Below are positions 44,816-53,515 of a stretch of DNA of 64,000 nt, piece after piece. The notes beneath the pieces were generated by a model. That model saw nothing but the letters and a program-made list of their open reading frames with translations. It had not been told where the DNA came from and did no database searches. This DNA is from Prolixibacteraceae bacterium UBA1413 (GTDB taxonomy: Bacteria; Bacteroidota; Bacteroidia; Bacteroidales; Prolixibacteraceae): the NCBI GenBank assembly GCA_002304925.1, contig DBPT01000004.1, positions 19,763 to 83,762 of the forward strand, read 5' to 3'. The position numbers and the translations under genes are program-made. How positions within the stretch are numbered: position 1 is the first letter of the stretch; each line of letters starts with the position of its first letter.

Positions 44816-46000
44816 ATGAAAGAAAAAAAGTCAAAGAAAGCATTCAAAAAAAGGTGGAAATCGCTCATCGGGGAGCACGAAAGGCTTCTGGCCAAGCGCA
44901 ACAAACAGGTAAAAGAGGGGTACAACGGCATTTACCACCGGTACCGGCGTCCGGTGCTCACGGCTGCCCACACGCCGCTTCACTGGCGGTATGACCTGAA
45001 CTACGACACCAATCCCTATCTGATGCAGCGCATCGGCATCAATGCTGCTTTCAACAGCGGTGCCTTGTATGTTGACGGAAGATATTTGCTGGCGGTCAGG
45101 GTGGAAGGATGGGACCGGAAGTCATTTTTCGCGATTGCGGAAAGTGTGAACGGAGTGGACAATTTCCGGTTCTGGGACCGGCCGGTGGTACTTCCCGGAA
45201 CGGAAAATCCCGACACCAACGTGTACGACATGCGGCTGGTTGCTCACGAAGACGGCTGGATCTACGGTATTTTCTGCGCCGAGCGGAAGGATCCTTCCGC
45301 CGCCGCAGGAGATACTTCGATGGCCATAGCCAGCGGGGGGATTGCCCGCACCAGGGACCTGGTCAACTGGGAACGGCTTCCCGATTTCATCTCCCACCAC
45401 GGGCAGCAGCGTAACCTGGTCCTTCACCCCGAATTTGTGAATGGCAAATACGCCTTTTATACCCGTCCCCAGGATGGCTTCATCGAAGTGGGCGGAGGCG
45501 GCGGCATCGGATGGGCACTGATCGAGGACATCACCCAGGCTGAAGCCCCGGAAGAAAAGATCATCGATGAAAAGGTATATCACACCATCAAGGAACTGAA
45601 AAACGGACAGGGACCCGCCCCCATCAAGACAGACCGGGGATGGCTCCACCTGGCCCACGGGGTGCGCAACTGCGCCGCCGGATTGCGCTATGTACTCTAC
45701 CTCTTCATGACCTCTGCGGAGGATCCTTCGAGGGTAATCGCCCGTCCGGGAGGATATTTTATGGCACCCCAGGGAAAGGAACGGGTGGGCGACGTCTCCA
45801 ACGTCCTCTTCTGCAACGGATGGATCGTCAATGAGAAGGATGAAGTATTCATCTATTATGCCTCCTCCGACACCCGTTTGCATGTGGCGACTTCCACCGT
45901 TGACAGGCTGGTGGATTACTGTCTGAACACCCCGGAGGACGGCCTCCGGTCAGCGGCCAGTGTGGCTGCGATCAACGCACTTATTGACAAGAACCTGTAA
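44816..46000 (+). CDS. GH130 phosphorylase (4-O-beta-mannosyl-glucose phosphorylase-like)
   Basis: A 394-residue protein (start MKEKKSKKAFKKRWKSL) of glycoside hydrolase family 130. The five-bladed propeller is seen in repeated motifs: NYDTNPYLMQRIGINAAFNSGALY, VDGRYLLAVRVEG, NVYDMRLVAHEDGWIYGIF with the likely acid Asp (D138), GIARTRDLVNWERL and WLHLAHGVRNC. Group 1 members phosphorolyse mannosyl-glucose to mannose-1-P and glucose. A cellobiose-2-epimerase-like gene 2.2 kb downstream would supply that substrate, a pathway known from Bacteroides mannan use. Confidence 0.88.
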   Translation: MKEKKSKKAFKKRWKSLIGEHERLLAKRNKQVKEGYNGIYHRYRRPVLTAAHTPLHWRYDLNYDTNPYLMQRIGINAAFNSGALYVDGRYLLAVRVEGWDRKSFFAIAESVNGVDNFRFWDRPVVLPGTENPDTNVYDMRLVAHEDGWIYGIFCAERKDPSAAAGDTSMAIASGGIARTRDLVNWERLPDFISHHGQQRNLVLHPEFVNGKYAFYTRPQDGFIEVGGGGGIGWALIEDITQAEAPEEKIIDEKVYHTIKELKNGQGPAPIKTDRGWLHLAHGVRNCAAGLRYVLYLFMTSAEDPSRVIARPGGYFMAPQGKERVGDVSNVLFCNGWIVNEKDEVFIYYASSDTRLHVATSTVDRLVDYCLNTPEDGLRSAASVAAINALIDKNL

Positions 46001-46018
46001 AAATAGGATTCAGGTACG

Positions 46019-47011
46019 ATGATCATGAGTAAACGTTACAACTGGGCGGTGCTGGGATGCGGCAGGATAGCCCGGAAATTCAGCAGCGACCTGAAGCTGC
46101 TGTCCAATGCGCGGCTTTATGCTTCGGCAGCCCGTGAACTGAAACGGGCGGAAGAGTTTGCCGCGGACCTGGGATTTGAAAAGGCTTACGGAAGCTATGA
46201 GGAGATGGTGGCCGATCCGGCAGTCGATGTGGTTTATGTGGCCACGCCACACTCCCACCACCACGATCATGTGTTGCTGTGCCTCAATGCCGGAAAGGCA
46301 GTACTCAATGAGAAGGCCTTTGCCCTGACTTTTGCTGAAGCACGCGAAATGGTGCTAGTCGCCAGGGAGAAGCAGATCTTTCTGATGGAGGCTTTCTGGA
46401 CCCGGTTCCAGCCCTCCTTTCAGAAAGCCCTGGAGATCGTCCGGTCGGGTGATCTGGGAGCCCTGAAGGTCATCCGCTCCGACTTCGCCTTCAACGCCCC
46501 GAAAGATCCGGAAAAGAGGCTTTACAACGTATCCCTGGGAGGGGGATCGCTCCTGGACATCGGCGTTTACCCGGTTTTTGCAGCCTTGTCGGCCCTGGGA
46601 GTCCCGGAATCCATCAGGGCGCTGGCGACCTTCGCCCCGACCGGTGCCGAAGAAAGCATTGCCATGGTGTTCCGGTATCCGGGAGGAGAACTGGCTTCCC
46701 TCTTTTCCAGTCTGGCCACCTATTCCTTCGTCACTACGGAATACAATTGTGAGCGCGGATCGGTGAGGCTGGCCCGCCGTTGGATGGCACCCACTACGGT
46801 GACTGTATGGCGTGAGGGAGGAGACGAAAAAACGTTTGATTTCCCGGCGGAAGGGATGGGTTATCAATATGAGGCAGCCCACGTCATGGAGTGTCTCGAT
46901 GCCGGAAAAACCGAAAGCGACCTGATGCCCCTCAGCTTTACCCTCGCCATGATGGAAACTCTCGACCGTATAAGGAGGGAGGCGGGGATCCTCTTTCCCG
47001 GACGGGAGTAG
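46019..47011 (+). CDS. Gfo/Idh/MocA-family oxidoreductase
   Basis: A 330-residue NAD(P)-binding oxidoreductase. Rossmann motif NWAVLGCGRIARKFSSDL (about 7-24), the sugar-site motif ATPHSHHHDHVLLCLNAGKAVLNEKAF (EKAF typical of the family, about 76-102) and a C-terminal alpha/beta domain with GGGSLLDIGVYPVFAALSALG. It starts 18 bp after the GH130 gene and is probably in its operon. It may act on a sugar or inositol-like compound; substrate unknown. MSKRY at 46025 is an alternative start. Confidence 0.88.
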   Translation: MIMSKRYNWAVLGCGRIARKFSSDLKLLSNARLYASAARELKRAEEFAADLGFEKAYGSYEEMVADPAVDVVYVATPHSHHHDHVLLCLNAGKAVLNEKAFALTFAEAREMVLVAREKQIFLMEAFWTRFQPSFQKALEIVRSGDLGALKVIRSDFAFNAPKDPEKRLYNVSLGGGSLLDIGVYPVFAALSALGVPESIRALATFAPTGAEESIAMVFRYPGGELASLFSSLATYSFVTTEYNCERGSVRLARRWMAPTTVTVWREGGDEKTFDFPAEGMGYQYEAAHVMECLDAGKTESDLMPLSFTLAMMETLDRIRREAGILFPGRE

Positions 47012-47020
47012 ATGAGATTA

Positions 47021-47095
47021 AGAGCCCTCCCTGCGGTAAGGCACGTTAAGGCTGAGGCTGAGGCTGAGGTCAAGATCAGTGGCATATTAACCTGA
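47021..47095 (+). repeat. Dispersed intergenic repeat, copy after the Gfo/Idh gene
   Basis: Nine nt after the stop: GAGCCCTCCCTGCGGTAAGG, then three GGCTGA hexamers, GAGGTCAAGATCAGTGGCAT. Same order and same orientation to the upstream gene as the copies after araD and ftsY. Confidence 0.85.
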
Positions 47096-47176
47096 AGCGA
47101 TGCAAAAAAACAGCTCCCCAAGTGGATTGGATAAGGGAATTTCCGATCTTTGCGGGTTATTATTGTTAAATCGGTT

Positions 47177-48136
47177 ATGTGGCATCTGATTATCCTTCTG
47201 GCAGGTTTCGTACCCCTGATTTACGGAGCCGACTTATTGGTTGATTATGCGTCAGCCCTGGCGAAAAAACTCAACATCCCCAACATTGTCATCGGACTCA
47301 CCATCGTGGCTTTTGGCACCTCGGCACCCGAACTGGTGGTCAATGTCTTTGCATCCTTAGAACACAATTCCGCAATTGCCCTGGGGAACATTCTGGGGAG
47401 TAACATTTTCAACATCGGGGGCATCCTTGCGGTTTCAGCCATCATCACCCCCCTGGCTGTAAGAAACTCCACTACGTGGATCGAAATCCCCCTTGCCCTG
47501 CTGGCAGGTATCGTCGTTTTTGCCCTTGCCAACGACAAGCTGATCGATGGTTCGGAAATTTCCTCACTCTCCCGGATCGATGGAATCGTGTTACTGATTT
47601 TCTTCGTGATCTTCCTGGTGTATAATTTCACCCTGATAAAAAAGGGAGGTTTTACCGATGAGGTTTCCGTAAAGGATGTTGCGCCGTGGAAAGCCACGCT
47701 CCTGGTGATTGCCGGGCTGGTTCTTCTGGTTGCCGGAGGAAGGGTGATCGTATATGGCGCCATCGAGGTGGCGTCAAGGCTTGGGATATCAGAAAGGGTT
47801 ATCGGACTTACCATCGTATCCATCGGCACTTCCCTGCCAGAACTGGCCACTTCCGTTGTCGCAGCACGCAAGAAAAATTTTGACATCGCCATTGGGAATG
47901 TCGTCGGATCCAACATTTTCAACATTTTTTTTATTCTTGGGGTCAGTGCAACCATTTATCCCGTTTCCGTTCAGAAAGGCTCCAACATTGACATATTAAT
48001 GAATATTCTGTTGGGGCTTATCGTTTTCGTTTTTATTTTCACCGGAAAAGAAAAGTGGATAGACCGGAAGGAAGGCATTGTGATGCTGCTCATTTACCTG
48101 GGGTACCTGGGCTATCTGATAGCCATTCCGGCCTGA
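47177..48136 (+). CDS. Calcium/sodium antiporter (CaCA family)
   Basis: A 319-residue inner-membrane protein with two inverted alpha-repeat motifs: GLTIVAFGTSAPELVVNVFAS (first) and GLTIVSIGTSLPELATSVVAA (second), and NILGSNIFNIG / NVVGSNIFNIF pairs, as in YrbG-type Ca2+/Na+ exchangers. The ATG at 47177 (MWHLIILLAG) is chosen since an in-frame TTG at 47150 lies inside a GATCTTTG promoter-like element. It stands between the manno-oligosaccharide genes, apparently by chance. Confidence 0.9.
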   Translation: MWHLIILLAGFVPLIYGADLLVDYASALAKKLNIPNIVIGLTIVAFGTSAPELVVNVFASLEHNSAIALGNILGSNIFNIGGILAVSAIITPLAVRNSTTWIEIPLALLAGIVVFALANDKLIDGSEISSLSRIDGIVLLIFFVIFLVYNFTLIKKGGFTDEVSVKDVAPWKATLLVIAGLVLLVAGGRVIVYGAIEVASRLGISERVIGLTIVSIGTSLPELATSVVAARKKNFDIAIGNVVGSNIFNIFFILGVSATIYPVSVQKGSNIDILMNILLGLIVFVFIFTGKEKWIDRKEGIVMLLIYLGYLGYLIAIPA

Positions 48137-48167
48137 TCCGGTGATGAACTGATTTACAAACCGTGTT

Positions 48168-49358
48168 ATGAAAGACCATGAAATTCTGTACAAGGAATTT
48201 GCCGGGGAACTCACCGACAACATTTTAAATTATTGGGCGACCAAAGTGTATGACCCTCGCCGAAAAATCTTTTTCGGATTGATCGGTCCGGATGAAAGAT
48301 CCGATCCGGCCGCCCCCCTGGGGTGCGTGCTGATCTCGCGGATCGTCTGGACATTCGCCGCCGCGTGGCGGCAATACCCCACCGCCCTGTACCGCACCAT
48401 GGCCGACGAGGCCTTCCGTATACTCACCACCCATTTCCATGACAAGGAATACGGTGGCTATTTCTGGGAAGTAACTCCGGAAGGAATTCCCACCAACGAC
48501 AGCAAGCAGTTTTACGCCCAGTCATTCGTCATCTATGCCTTGTCGGAATATGCCAGGGTTTTCAGCCACGCCGAAGCCGGAGACATGGCGGTTGCCCTCT
48601 TCCGCCTGCTCGAAAAACATGCCGCTGATCCGTTACACGGAGGCTATTTCGAAGCCGCATCCCGCGACTGGCGCGCAACAGCCCCCGATTTCATCACCCC
48701 TGCAAAAGGGCATTCCCGGAAATCGATGAATACCCATCTTCACATCCTGGAAGCTTATACCAATCTCTACCGGATGAAACCAGAGCCGGAAGTCGCCGCA
48801 AGGATTGCTCACATCCTGGATCTCTTCACCGATCATATCATCAACCGGGAGAACCATCATTTCCACATGTTTTTCGATGCGGAGTGGCGGGTTACCTCCA
48901 CCGCCATTTCTTACGGCCATGATATCGAGGGATCCTGGCTACTCCATGAAGCTGCGGAAGTGCTGCGATACCATTACCCATCAGAAAAGCTCCTTCCGCA
49001 GGTCATTGCCATGGCCAAAGCAGTCGGAAAAGAAGCCCGCGATCCGTCGGGAGGGTTGTACAACGAGTCGGACGGTGACCATTGGGACCGCGATTTTCAT
49101 TGGTGGCCCCAAGCGGAAGCCGTGGTCGGTTTTTACAACGCATGGCAGCTGACCGGGAAGAAAAGATTCCGGAAATGGTCCCTCAAAGCCTGGAAATTCA
49201 TTCAAAAATACCAGAAAGACCTAAAAAACGGGGATTGGTACTGGCTCATCACCCCGGAACTGGATGTCAGGCCCATGGACAAGGTTAGTACCTGGAAATG
49301 TCCATACCACAACGGCCGGATGTGTCTGGAAATGATGCACCGGCTGAGCCGGGGCTAA
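48168..49358 (+). CDS. AGE-family epimerase (cellobiose 2-epimerase-like)
   Basis: A 396-residue (alpha/alpha)6-barrel protein. Conserved segments of the N-acylglucosamine 2-epimerase superfamily include GGYFWEVTPEGIPTNDSKQFYAQSFVIYALSEY, GHSRKSMNTHLHILEAYTNLYR, ISYGHDIEGSWLLHEAAEVL, DGDHWDRDFHWWPQAEAVVGFYNAW and WKCPYHNGRMCLEMMHRL. These His and Glu residues agree with cellobiose 2-epimerases. It would turn mannobiose or cellobiose into mannosyl-glucose-type products for the GH130 phosphorylase at 44.8 kb. Free-sugar epimerisation is an alternative. Confidence 0.85.
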   Translation: MKDHEILYKEFAGELTDNILNYWATKVYDPRRKIFFGLIGPDERSDPAAPLGCVLISRIVWTFAAAWRQYPTALYRTMADEAFRILTTHFHDKEYGGYFWEVTPEGIPTNDSKQFYAQSFVIYALSEYARVFSHAEAGDMAVALFRLLEKHAADPLHGGYFEAASRDWRATAPDFITPAKGHSRKSMNTHLHILEAYTNLYRMKPEPEVAARIAHILDLFTDHIINRENHHFHMFFDAEWRVTSTAISYGHDIEGSWLLHEAAEVLRYHYPSEKLLPQVIAMAKAVGKEARDPSGGLYNESDGDHWDRDFHWWPQAEAVVGFYNAWQLTGKKRFRKWSLKAWKFIQKYQKDLKNGDWYWLITPELDVRPMDKVSTWKCPYHNGRMCLEMMHRLSRG

Positions 49359-49444
49359 ACTGATTTCTATGATCCTCCAAAATGAAACGGGTGAACTCCC
49401 GGTTCCTGCCAAACCGGCCTCAGTCACTGAAATTTACTGACCTT

Positions 49445-49864
49445 TCAAAAAAATTCACTGATTCCCTCCATCAGGACATTCTTGGGTTTTACGCCTACGA
49501 AGCGTTTCACCTCTTTGCCATTTTTGAAAAGGATAAGCGTGGGGATGTTTCGCACCTTGAATTTGTTTGCGAGCGCCTGCTGGTTGTCCACGTTGACCTT
49601 CCCGATGCGCACCTTTCCCTGCTGCTCTCCGGCGATCTCGTTAAGAACAGGTGCCACCATCTTGCAGGGACCGCACCATGGCGCCCAAAAATCCACCAAC
49701 ACAAGTCCTCCGGCGGTCTCCTGTTTGAAGTTGTTCTGTGTCAGGTTTTTGACATTGGGATGATCCGCCACCTGCGGGGCATTTTTCATTTTCCGGTAGG
49801 AGTAAGCGATAAATAACATCCATGCTACTGCCAAAACGGCAACTATTATCAAAACTGTTGACAT
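49445..49864 (-). CDS. Membrane-anchored thioredoxin
   Basis: A 139-residue protein: one N-terminal membrane helix (VLIIVAVLAVAWMLFIAYSY, about 4-23), then a thioredoxin domain with DFWAPWCGPCKMVAPVLNEIA (C64, C67), the cis-Pro segment VRNIPTLILFKNGKEV and a final helix. The signal anchor suggests a periplasmic or membrane-face disulfide reductase. It is longer than the cytoplasmic Trx only by this anchor. Confidence 0.92.
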   Translation of the reverse strand: MSTVLIIVAVLAVAWMLFIAYSYRKMKNAPQVADHPNVKNLTQNNFKQETAGGLVLVDFWAPWCGPCKMVAPVLNEIAGEQQGKVRIGKVNVDNQQALANKFKVRNIPTLILFKNGKEVKRFVGVKPKNVLMEGISEFF

Positions 49865-49924
49865 TATAATAATCTTAAATCTTACGTCCTAAATCTTAAA
49901 CCAAATCCAACTGACAGATCAACC

Positions 49925-50341
49925 TCATATGATTCTTATTTCAGAGGATATTTCCATTGCTTTCCGGAAGGTGGCGCTGATCCCGCAATACCGTTCTTCC
50001 GACAGTTGAACCGCCTTTTCCAGTTTGTCCATGGGGAGATTCCTGCCCCTGAACTCATAAATCACGTGCATACCTGAGTAGATTTTCGGATGTTCCTCGG
50101 TAATGGTACCTATCACCCGGACGGAAAAACCCTCCACGTTGACCCGCATTTTTTTCAGGATCGAGACCACGTCCATTCCCGTACATCCGGCCAGAGCGAC
50201 CATGGCCAGAGGTTTGGGCCGTGGCCCCCGGTTTTCTCCACCCACGGCTTCGGTGGCATCAAGGATGATTTCGTGACCGTCAACGTGGGCTTTGAAAGCC
50301 ATATTTTCGAGCCAGTCAATTTTTATTTCCTGTTGTGACAT
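49925..50341 (-). CDS. OsmC family protein
   Basis: A 138-residue OsmC/Ohr-fold protein: LENMAFKAHVDGHEIILDATEAVGGENRGPRPKPLAMVALAGCTGMDVVSILKKM and the second reactive Cys in LSEERYCGISATFRKAM. The two Cys (near 54 and 119) fit a peroxidase of organic hydroperoxides. It is followed by recN, 48 bp away. Confidence 0.9.
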   Translation of the reverse strand: MSQQEIKIDWLENMAFKAHVDGHEIILDATEAVGGENRGPRPKPLAMVALAGCTGMDVVSILKKMRVNVEGFSVRVIGTITEEHPKIYSGMHVIYEFRGRNLPMDKLEKAVQLSEERYCGISATFRKAMEISSEIRII

Positions 50342-50388
50342 ATTTCCCGTTTTAACAAATGATTAAAGAGCGAAAACTTGATAATCTT

Positions 50389-52056
50389 CTAATCCTCTGA
50401 CTCTCCTTCCATCATTTCCCTGGCCGCTTCGCGTGCATTCTCCGACGGCCGGTCGCCGCCCACCATGCGGGAGAGCTCTTCCACCCGCTCTGCATTGCTT
50501 AGTTTTCTGATGGAGGTAAAGGTTCCCGAAGGCTGGTCTTCCTTGTATACCAGAAAATGGTGGTCTCCTTTTCCGGCGATTTGGGGAAGGTGGGTGATGT
50601 TGATCACCTGGACGCCGGCCGACAGTTGTTTCAGTATCTGTCCCATTTTCAGGGCGGTCTCCCCGGAAATGCCGGCATCGATTTCATCGAAGATAATGGT
50701 GGAGAGCATTTGAGATCCCGAAACCAGGCTTTTCAGGGCGAGCATCACCCGTGAGATTTCGCCTCCTGAGGCGATCCTGCCGATTTCCGCTGGTTCCGTG
50801 TCGCGGTTGGCGCTAAAGAGAAACTGGATAGTATCGGCGCCTGAGAGGGAATAGCCATCCGATTTTTCCTGCGTCACGACAAAGCGGGCATGGGGGATGG
50901 CCAGCTGACGGAGCACACGGGTCACCTTATCCCCGATCTCCGGAAGCGCTTTTTTCCGTATGGCTGACAACACCTCCGCCGACTCATTCCGGAGTTTCTC
51001 CAACCGGAAGGTTTCCTTTTCCAGGGCGGTGATTTCCTCCTCGTATCCGGTAATTTCGCCGATTCTGGCGTTCAGGTCATCGCGGAAAGCGAGCAAGGCA
51101 TTTATTCCCTTCATCTGGTGTTTCTGTTCCAGGCTGTATATGAGGTCGAGGCGGGCATTCACCTCCCCGAGGCGGCGGGGATTGTCCTCCGTTTTCTCTG
51201 CCAGTTGTCCGGCTTCTTGAGCCAGATCATTCAATTCTATCCAGGCAGAATGAAGCCGCTGTTGCAACTCTTCTGCAGCTTTCAGGAAAGGAACGATCTT
51301 TTCAACCCTTCCGGCGGCTTCTTTCAACCGGGGGACTATAGGGAAATGCTCCCCCGAAAGCAAGTCGGCCACCCACAAAAGCGCCCCTTTGATCTCTTCG
51401 GCATGTATGAGGCGGTTTTGTTCCTCCTCCAGCAACTCCAGCTCTCCAGGCTGCAGGCGGGCTTCATCAAGCTGGGTGAACTGGAAAGTGAAATAATCGA
51501 GATCGGCACGGCTTTTGGCAGCCTTTTCCTTCAGCTCAGCCAACCGCCGCGATGCCTCATTGTATTCCGAAAAGAAATTCTGGTAAGTCTTCAAAGCCTC
51601 ACCGGAACAGGCGACAGCATCGACAACCCGGAGTTGAAACTGCCGCGTACCCAGTTCGAGATTCTGGTGCTGGGAGTGGATGTCTATCAGACGCAAGGAG
51701 AGATCGCGGAGCAGGGAAAGGGTGACAGGCGTATCGTTTATGAAAGCTCTCGATTTTCCTGCGGAAGTGATCTCCCTGCGAAGAATGGAAACCGGTTCGT
51801 AATCCAGGTCATATTCCGAAAAAAAAGGCTCTAGTCCCCGGCAGGAAATATCAAAATACCCTTCGACGATACATTTGCGTTCCGCGTTCCGGAGAGAAGA
51901 GGAGTCGGCCCGCGCACCCAGAATCAGCGACAGGGCACCCAAAAGTATCGATTTCCCGGCGCCGGTCTCTCCCGTGACGATGTTAAATCCCGGCTCGAAA
52001 GATACGTCAAGTTCATCGATCAGTGCGTAATTGGAGATCACCAGCCGGGTAAGCAT
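50389..52056 (-). CDS. recN: DNA repair protein RecN
   Basis: SMC-like ATPase in double-strand-break repair. The 555-residue protein has the N-terminal Walker A FNIVTGETGAGKSILLGALSL (about 24-44), a coiled-coil centre (about 150-400), and the C-terminal signature IASGGEISRVMLALKSLV and Walker B TIIFDEIDAGISGETALKMG, then HLPQIAGKGDHHFLVYKE. It lies 5 bp after porD, in the conserved bamD-rpoZ-(coaBC)-porD-recN order. Confidence 0.97.
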   Translation of the reverse strand: MLTRLVISNYALIDELDVSFEPGFNIVTGETGAGKSILLGALSLILGARADSSSLRNAERKCIVEGYFDISCRGLEPFFSEYDLDYEPVSILRREITSAGKSRAFINDTPVTLSLLRDLSLRLIDIHSQHQNLELGTRQFQLRVVDAVACSGEALKTYQNFFSEYNEASRRLAELKEKAAKSRADLDYFTFQFTQLDEARLQPGELELLEEEQNRLIHAEEIKGALLWVADLLSGEHFPIVPRLKEAAGRVEKIVPFLKAAEELQQRLHSAWIELNDLAQEAGQLAEKTEDNPRRLGEVNARLDLIYSLEQKHQMKGINALLAFRDDLNARIGEITGYEEEITALEKETFRLEKLRNESAEVLSAIRKKALPEIGDKVTRVLRQLAIPHARFVVTQEKSDGYSLSGADTIQFLFSANRDTEPAEIGRIASGGEISRVMLALKSLVSGSQMLSTIIFDEIDAGISGETALKMGQILKQLSAGVQVINITHLPQIAGKGDHHFLVYKEDQPSGTFTSIRKLSNAERVEELSRMVGGDRPSENAREAAREMMEGESED

Positions 52057-52061
52057 AAGGC

Positions 52062-52970
52062 TCAGAAGCTTTCAGATTCCTGGATTTTCTGGTATTTTGA
52101 ACCGTTGGAGGGATCTACCTCATTCAGGATGGCCACCACCCGGTTCCGCTCATCGGGATAAGATTTGGAAAAGATGTTGACCAGTTCATCCGACTTGGCA
52201 TCAAAGAAGATCTGCAGGATGTAGGTCGAGGGCCGCCGGCGGAAGACCTGCTGCACCGACTTCATGGCTTCCGCAATATTGGATCGCCCCTCTTCCGTCT
52301 TGTCAGCCATCATGTCAAGTCCCATCCGGTGATAGTTGAAGTAGCAGTCCCGCATCCCCGAATAGGAACGGTTCATGATGTTTTCAATGAGCCAGTAACG
52401 GTTCCTTTCACTTTCAAAAGCCCTCCATCCCTTTTCCCGGGCATTCTGGGAATTGTTCACAATGGCCTGCGCCTTTTCAAAATAGGGAGTTCCGCCCTCC
52501 CGGGAGAAAGAGTCATAGTCAAAACCCAGGATGATATAGGCATAGAAGGCGATGATATTGGTAAGATTGTCCCGGTTGCTCGTTTCATTGAATTCCAGAG
52601 GCTGAAATTCCACATACTTGCACTGAAAATCGTTGTCCTTGATGTTGAGAAGCGTGGTTTCGTAGGAGGAGTTGAACACCGGCCTTTTGACCTGGATCTG
52701 AATGGAACCCTTGAATTCATCGGCCGAGATTTGCTCGTCGAGCCGGATGAACATGTTGCATTCAATCCGCTCTTCCATGGAATAGGCATGCTCGGTCCAC
52801 CGCCGGTTGTTAATGAATTCGTACAGGTCGGACTGCATGGTATAGAACAGGTTGCGGTTGGCACCCTGAATACGCTCCGCCGATACGCTGATGTTACACC
52901 TGAATTCCTGGCCGAGAGCTTCCGAAAGCACCGCCACGGCAAACAAAAGAATAAAAAAACATCGTTTCAT
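52062..52970 (-). CDS. porD: T9SS-associated protein PorD (DUF4835)
   Basis: A 302-residue protein (start MKRCFFILLFAVAVLSEALGQ at 52970, signal peptide about 21) with EFRCNISVSAERIQGANRNLF, DLYEFINNRRWTEH, FIRLDEQISADEFKGSIQIQ, YIILGFDYDSFSREGGTPYFEKAQ and GWRAFESERNRYWLIENI, which match DUF4835. PorD belongs to the type IX secretion set in P. gingivalis. Its place between rpoZ and recN is the usual one; the coaBC gene normally found before it is absent here. Confidence 0.9.
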   Translation of the reverse strand: MKRCFFILLFAVAVLSEALGQEFRCNISVSAERIQGANRNLFYTMQSDLYEFINNRRWTEHAYSMEERIECNMFIRLDEQISADEFKGSIQIQVKRPVFNSSYETTLLNIKDNDFQCKYVEFQPLEFNETSNRDNLTNIIAFYAYIILGFDYDSFSREGGTPYFEKAQAIVNNSQNAREKGWRAFESERNRYWLIENIMNRSYSGMRDCYFNYHRMGLDMMADKTEEGRSNIAEAMKSVQQVFRRRPSTYILQIFFDAKSDELVNIFSKSYPDERNRVVAILNEVDPSNGSKYQKIQESESF

Positions 52971-53104
52971 GACCGAATTTCCTGTTTGGATTGCCTTAAG
53001 GCACCCCATCTGCAAATTTATCATTTTTCAGACAAAGCGGCAATTAATAATAAAACTCTCCCAAAGGATAAATATTGCAGAAGCAAAGCGAATTTGAAGG
53101 TCTT

Positions 53105-53177
53105 CAACCGAGGCAACTTCTGATCTTAATCTAAATCTTAACCTGCCGAAGCAAAGCGACAGCTCTCGTTCTTAACC
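53105..53177 (-). repeat. Dispersed intergenic repeat, copy after rpoZ
   Basis: After the rpoZ stop the minus strand reads GAGGTTAAGAACGAGAGCTG, TCGCTTTGCTTCGGC hairpin, AGGTTAAGATTTAGATTAAG, ATCAG. This second subtype (GTCGCT..GCT..CGGCAGGTT) also follows the ZIP gene at 29.15 kb. It occupies the place where coaBC is usually found. Confidence 0.7.
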
Positions 53178-53513
53178 TCAGACTCTTTTTTTGTTTTCGC
53201 GGGCGGGGTTCCGGTGGTATATTTCCCGGTCTTTCAGTTCTTCAAAGGCGATGAGAGAAGGTTTGGGAAGCCTTTCATAGAATTTGGAGATTTCGATCTG
53301 CTCGCGGTTTTCGAACACTTCTTCAAGGTTATCGGAAAAAGAGGCGAATTCCTGCAATTTCTGGTTCAGTTCTTCTTTCAGTTCCGAAGAAATCTGGTTG
53401 GCCCTTTTGGCGAGGATCATCACGGTTTCATAAACGTTTCCGGTCTCCTCTTCAAGCACGTCCAGGTCTCTGGGAATGGTCGTCATTGAAGCTTTTGTCT
53501 TTTTATAATCCAT
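53178..53513 (-). CDS. rpoZ: RNA polymerase omega subunit (Bacteroidetes type)
   Basis: A 111-residue protein: DYKKTKASMTTIPRDLDVLEEETGNVYETVMILAKRANQIS and the helical C-terminal half, the pattern of Bacteroidetes omega. It is 2 bp after bamD, in the conserved cluster. Confidence 0.92.
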   Translation of the reverse strand: MDYKKTKASMTTIPRDLDVLEEETGNVYETVMILAKRANQISSELKEELNQKLQEFASFSDNLEEVFENREQIEISKFYERLPKPSLIAFEELKDREIYHRNPARENKKRV

Positions 53514-53515
53514 GG

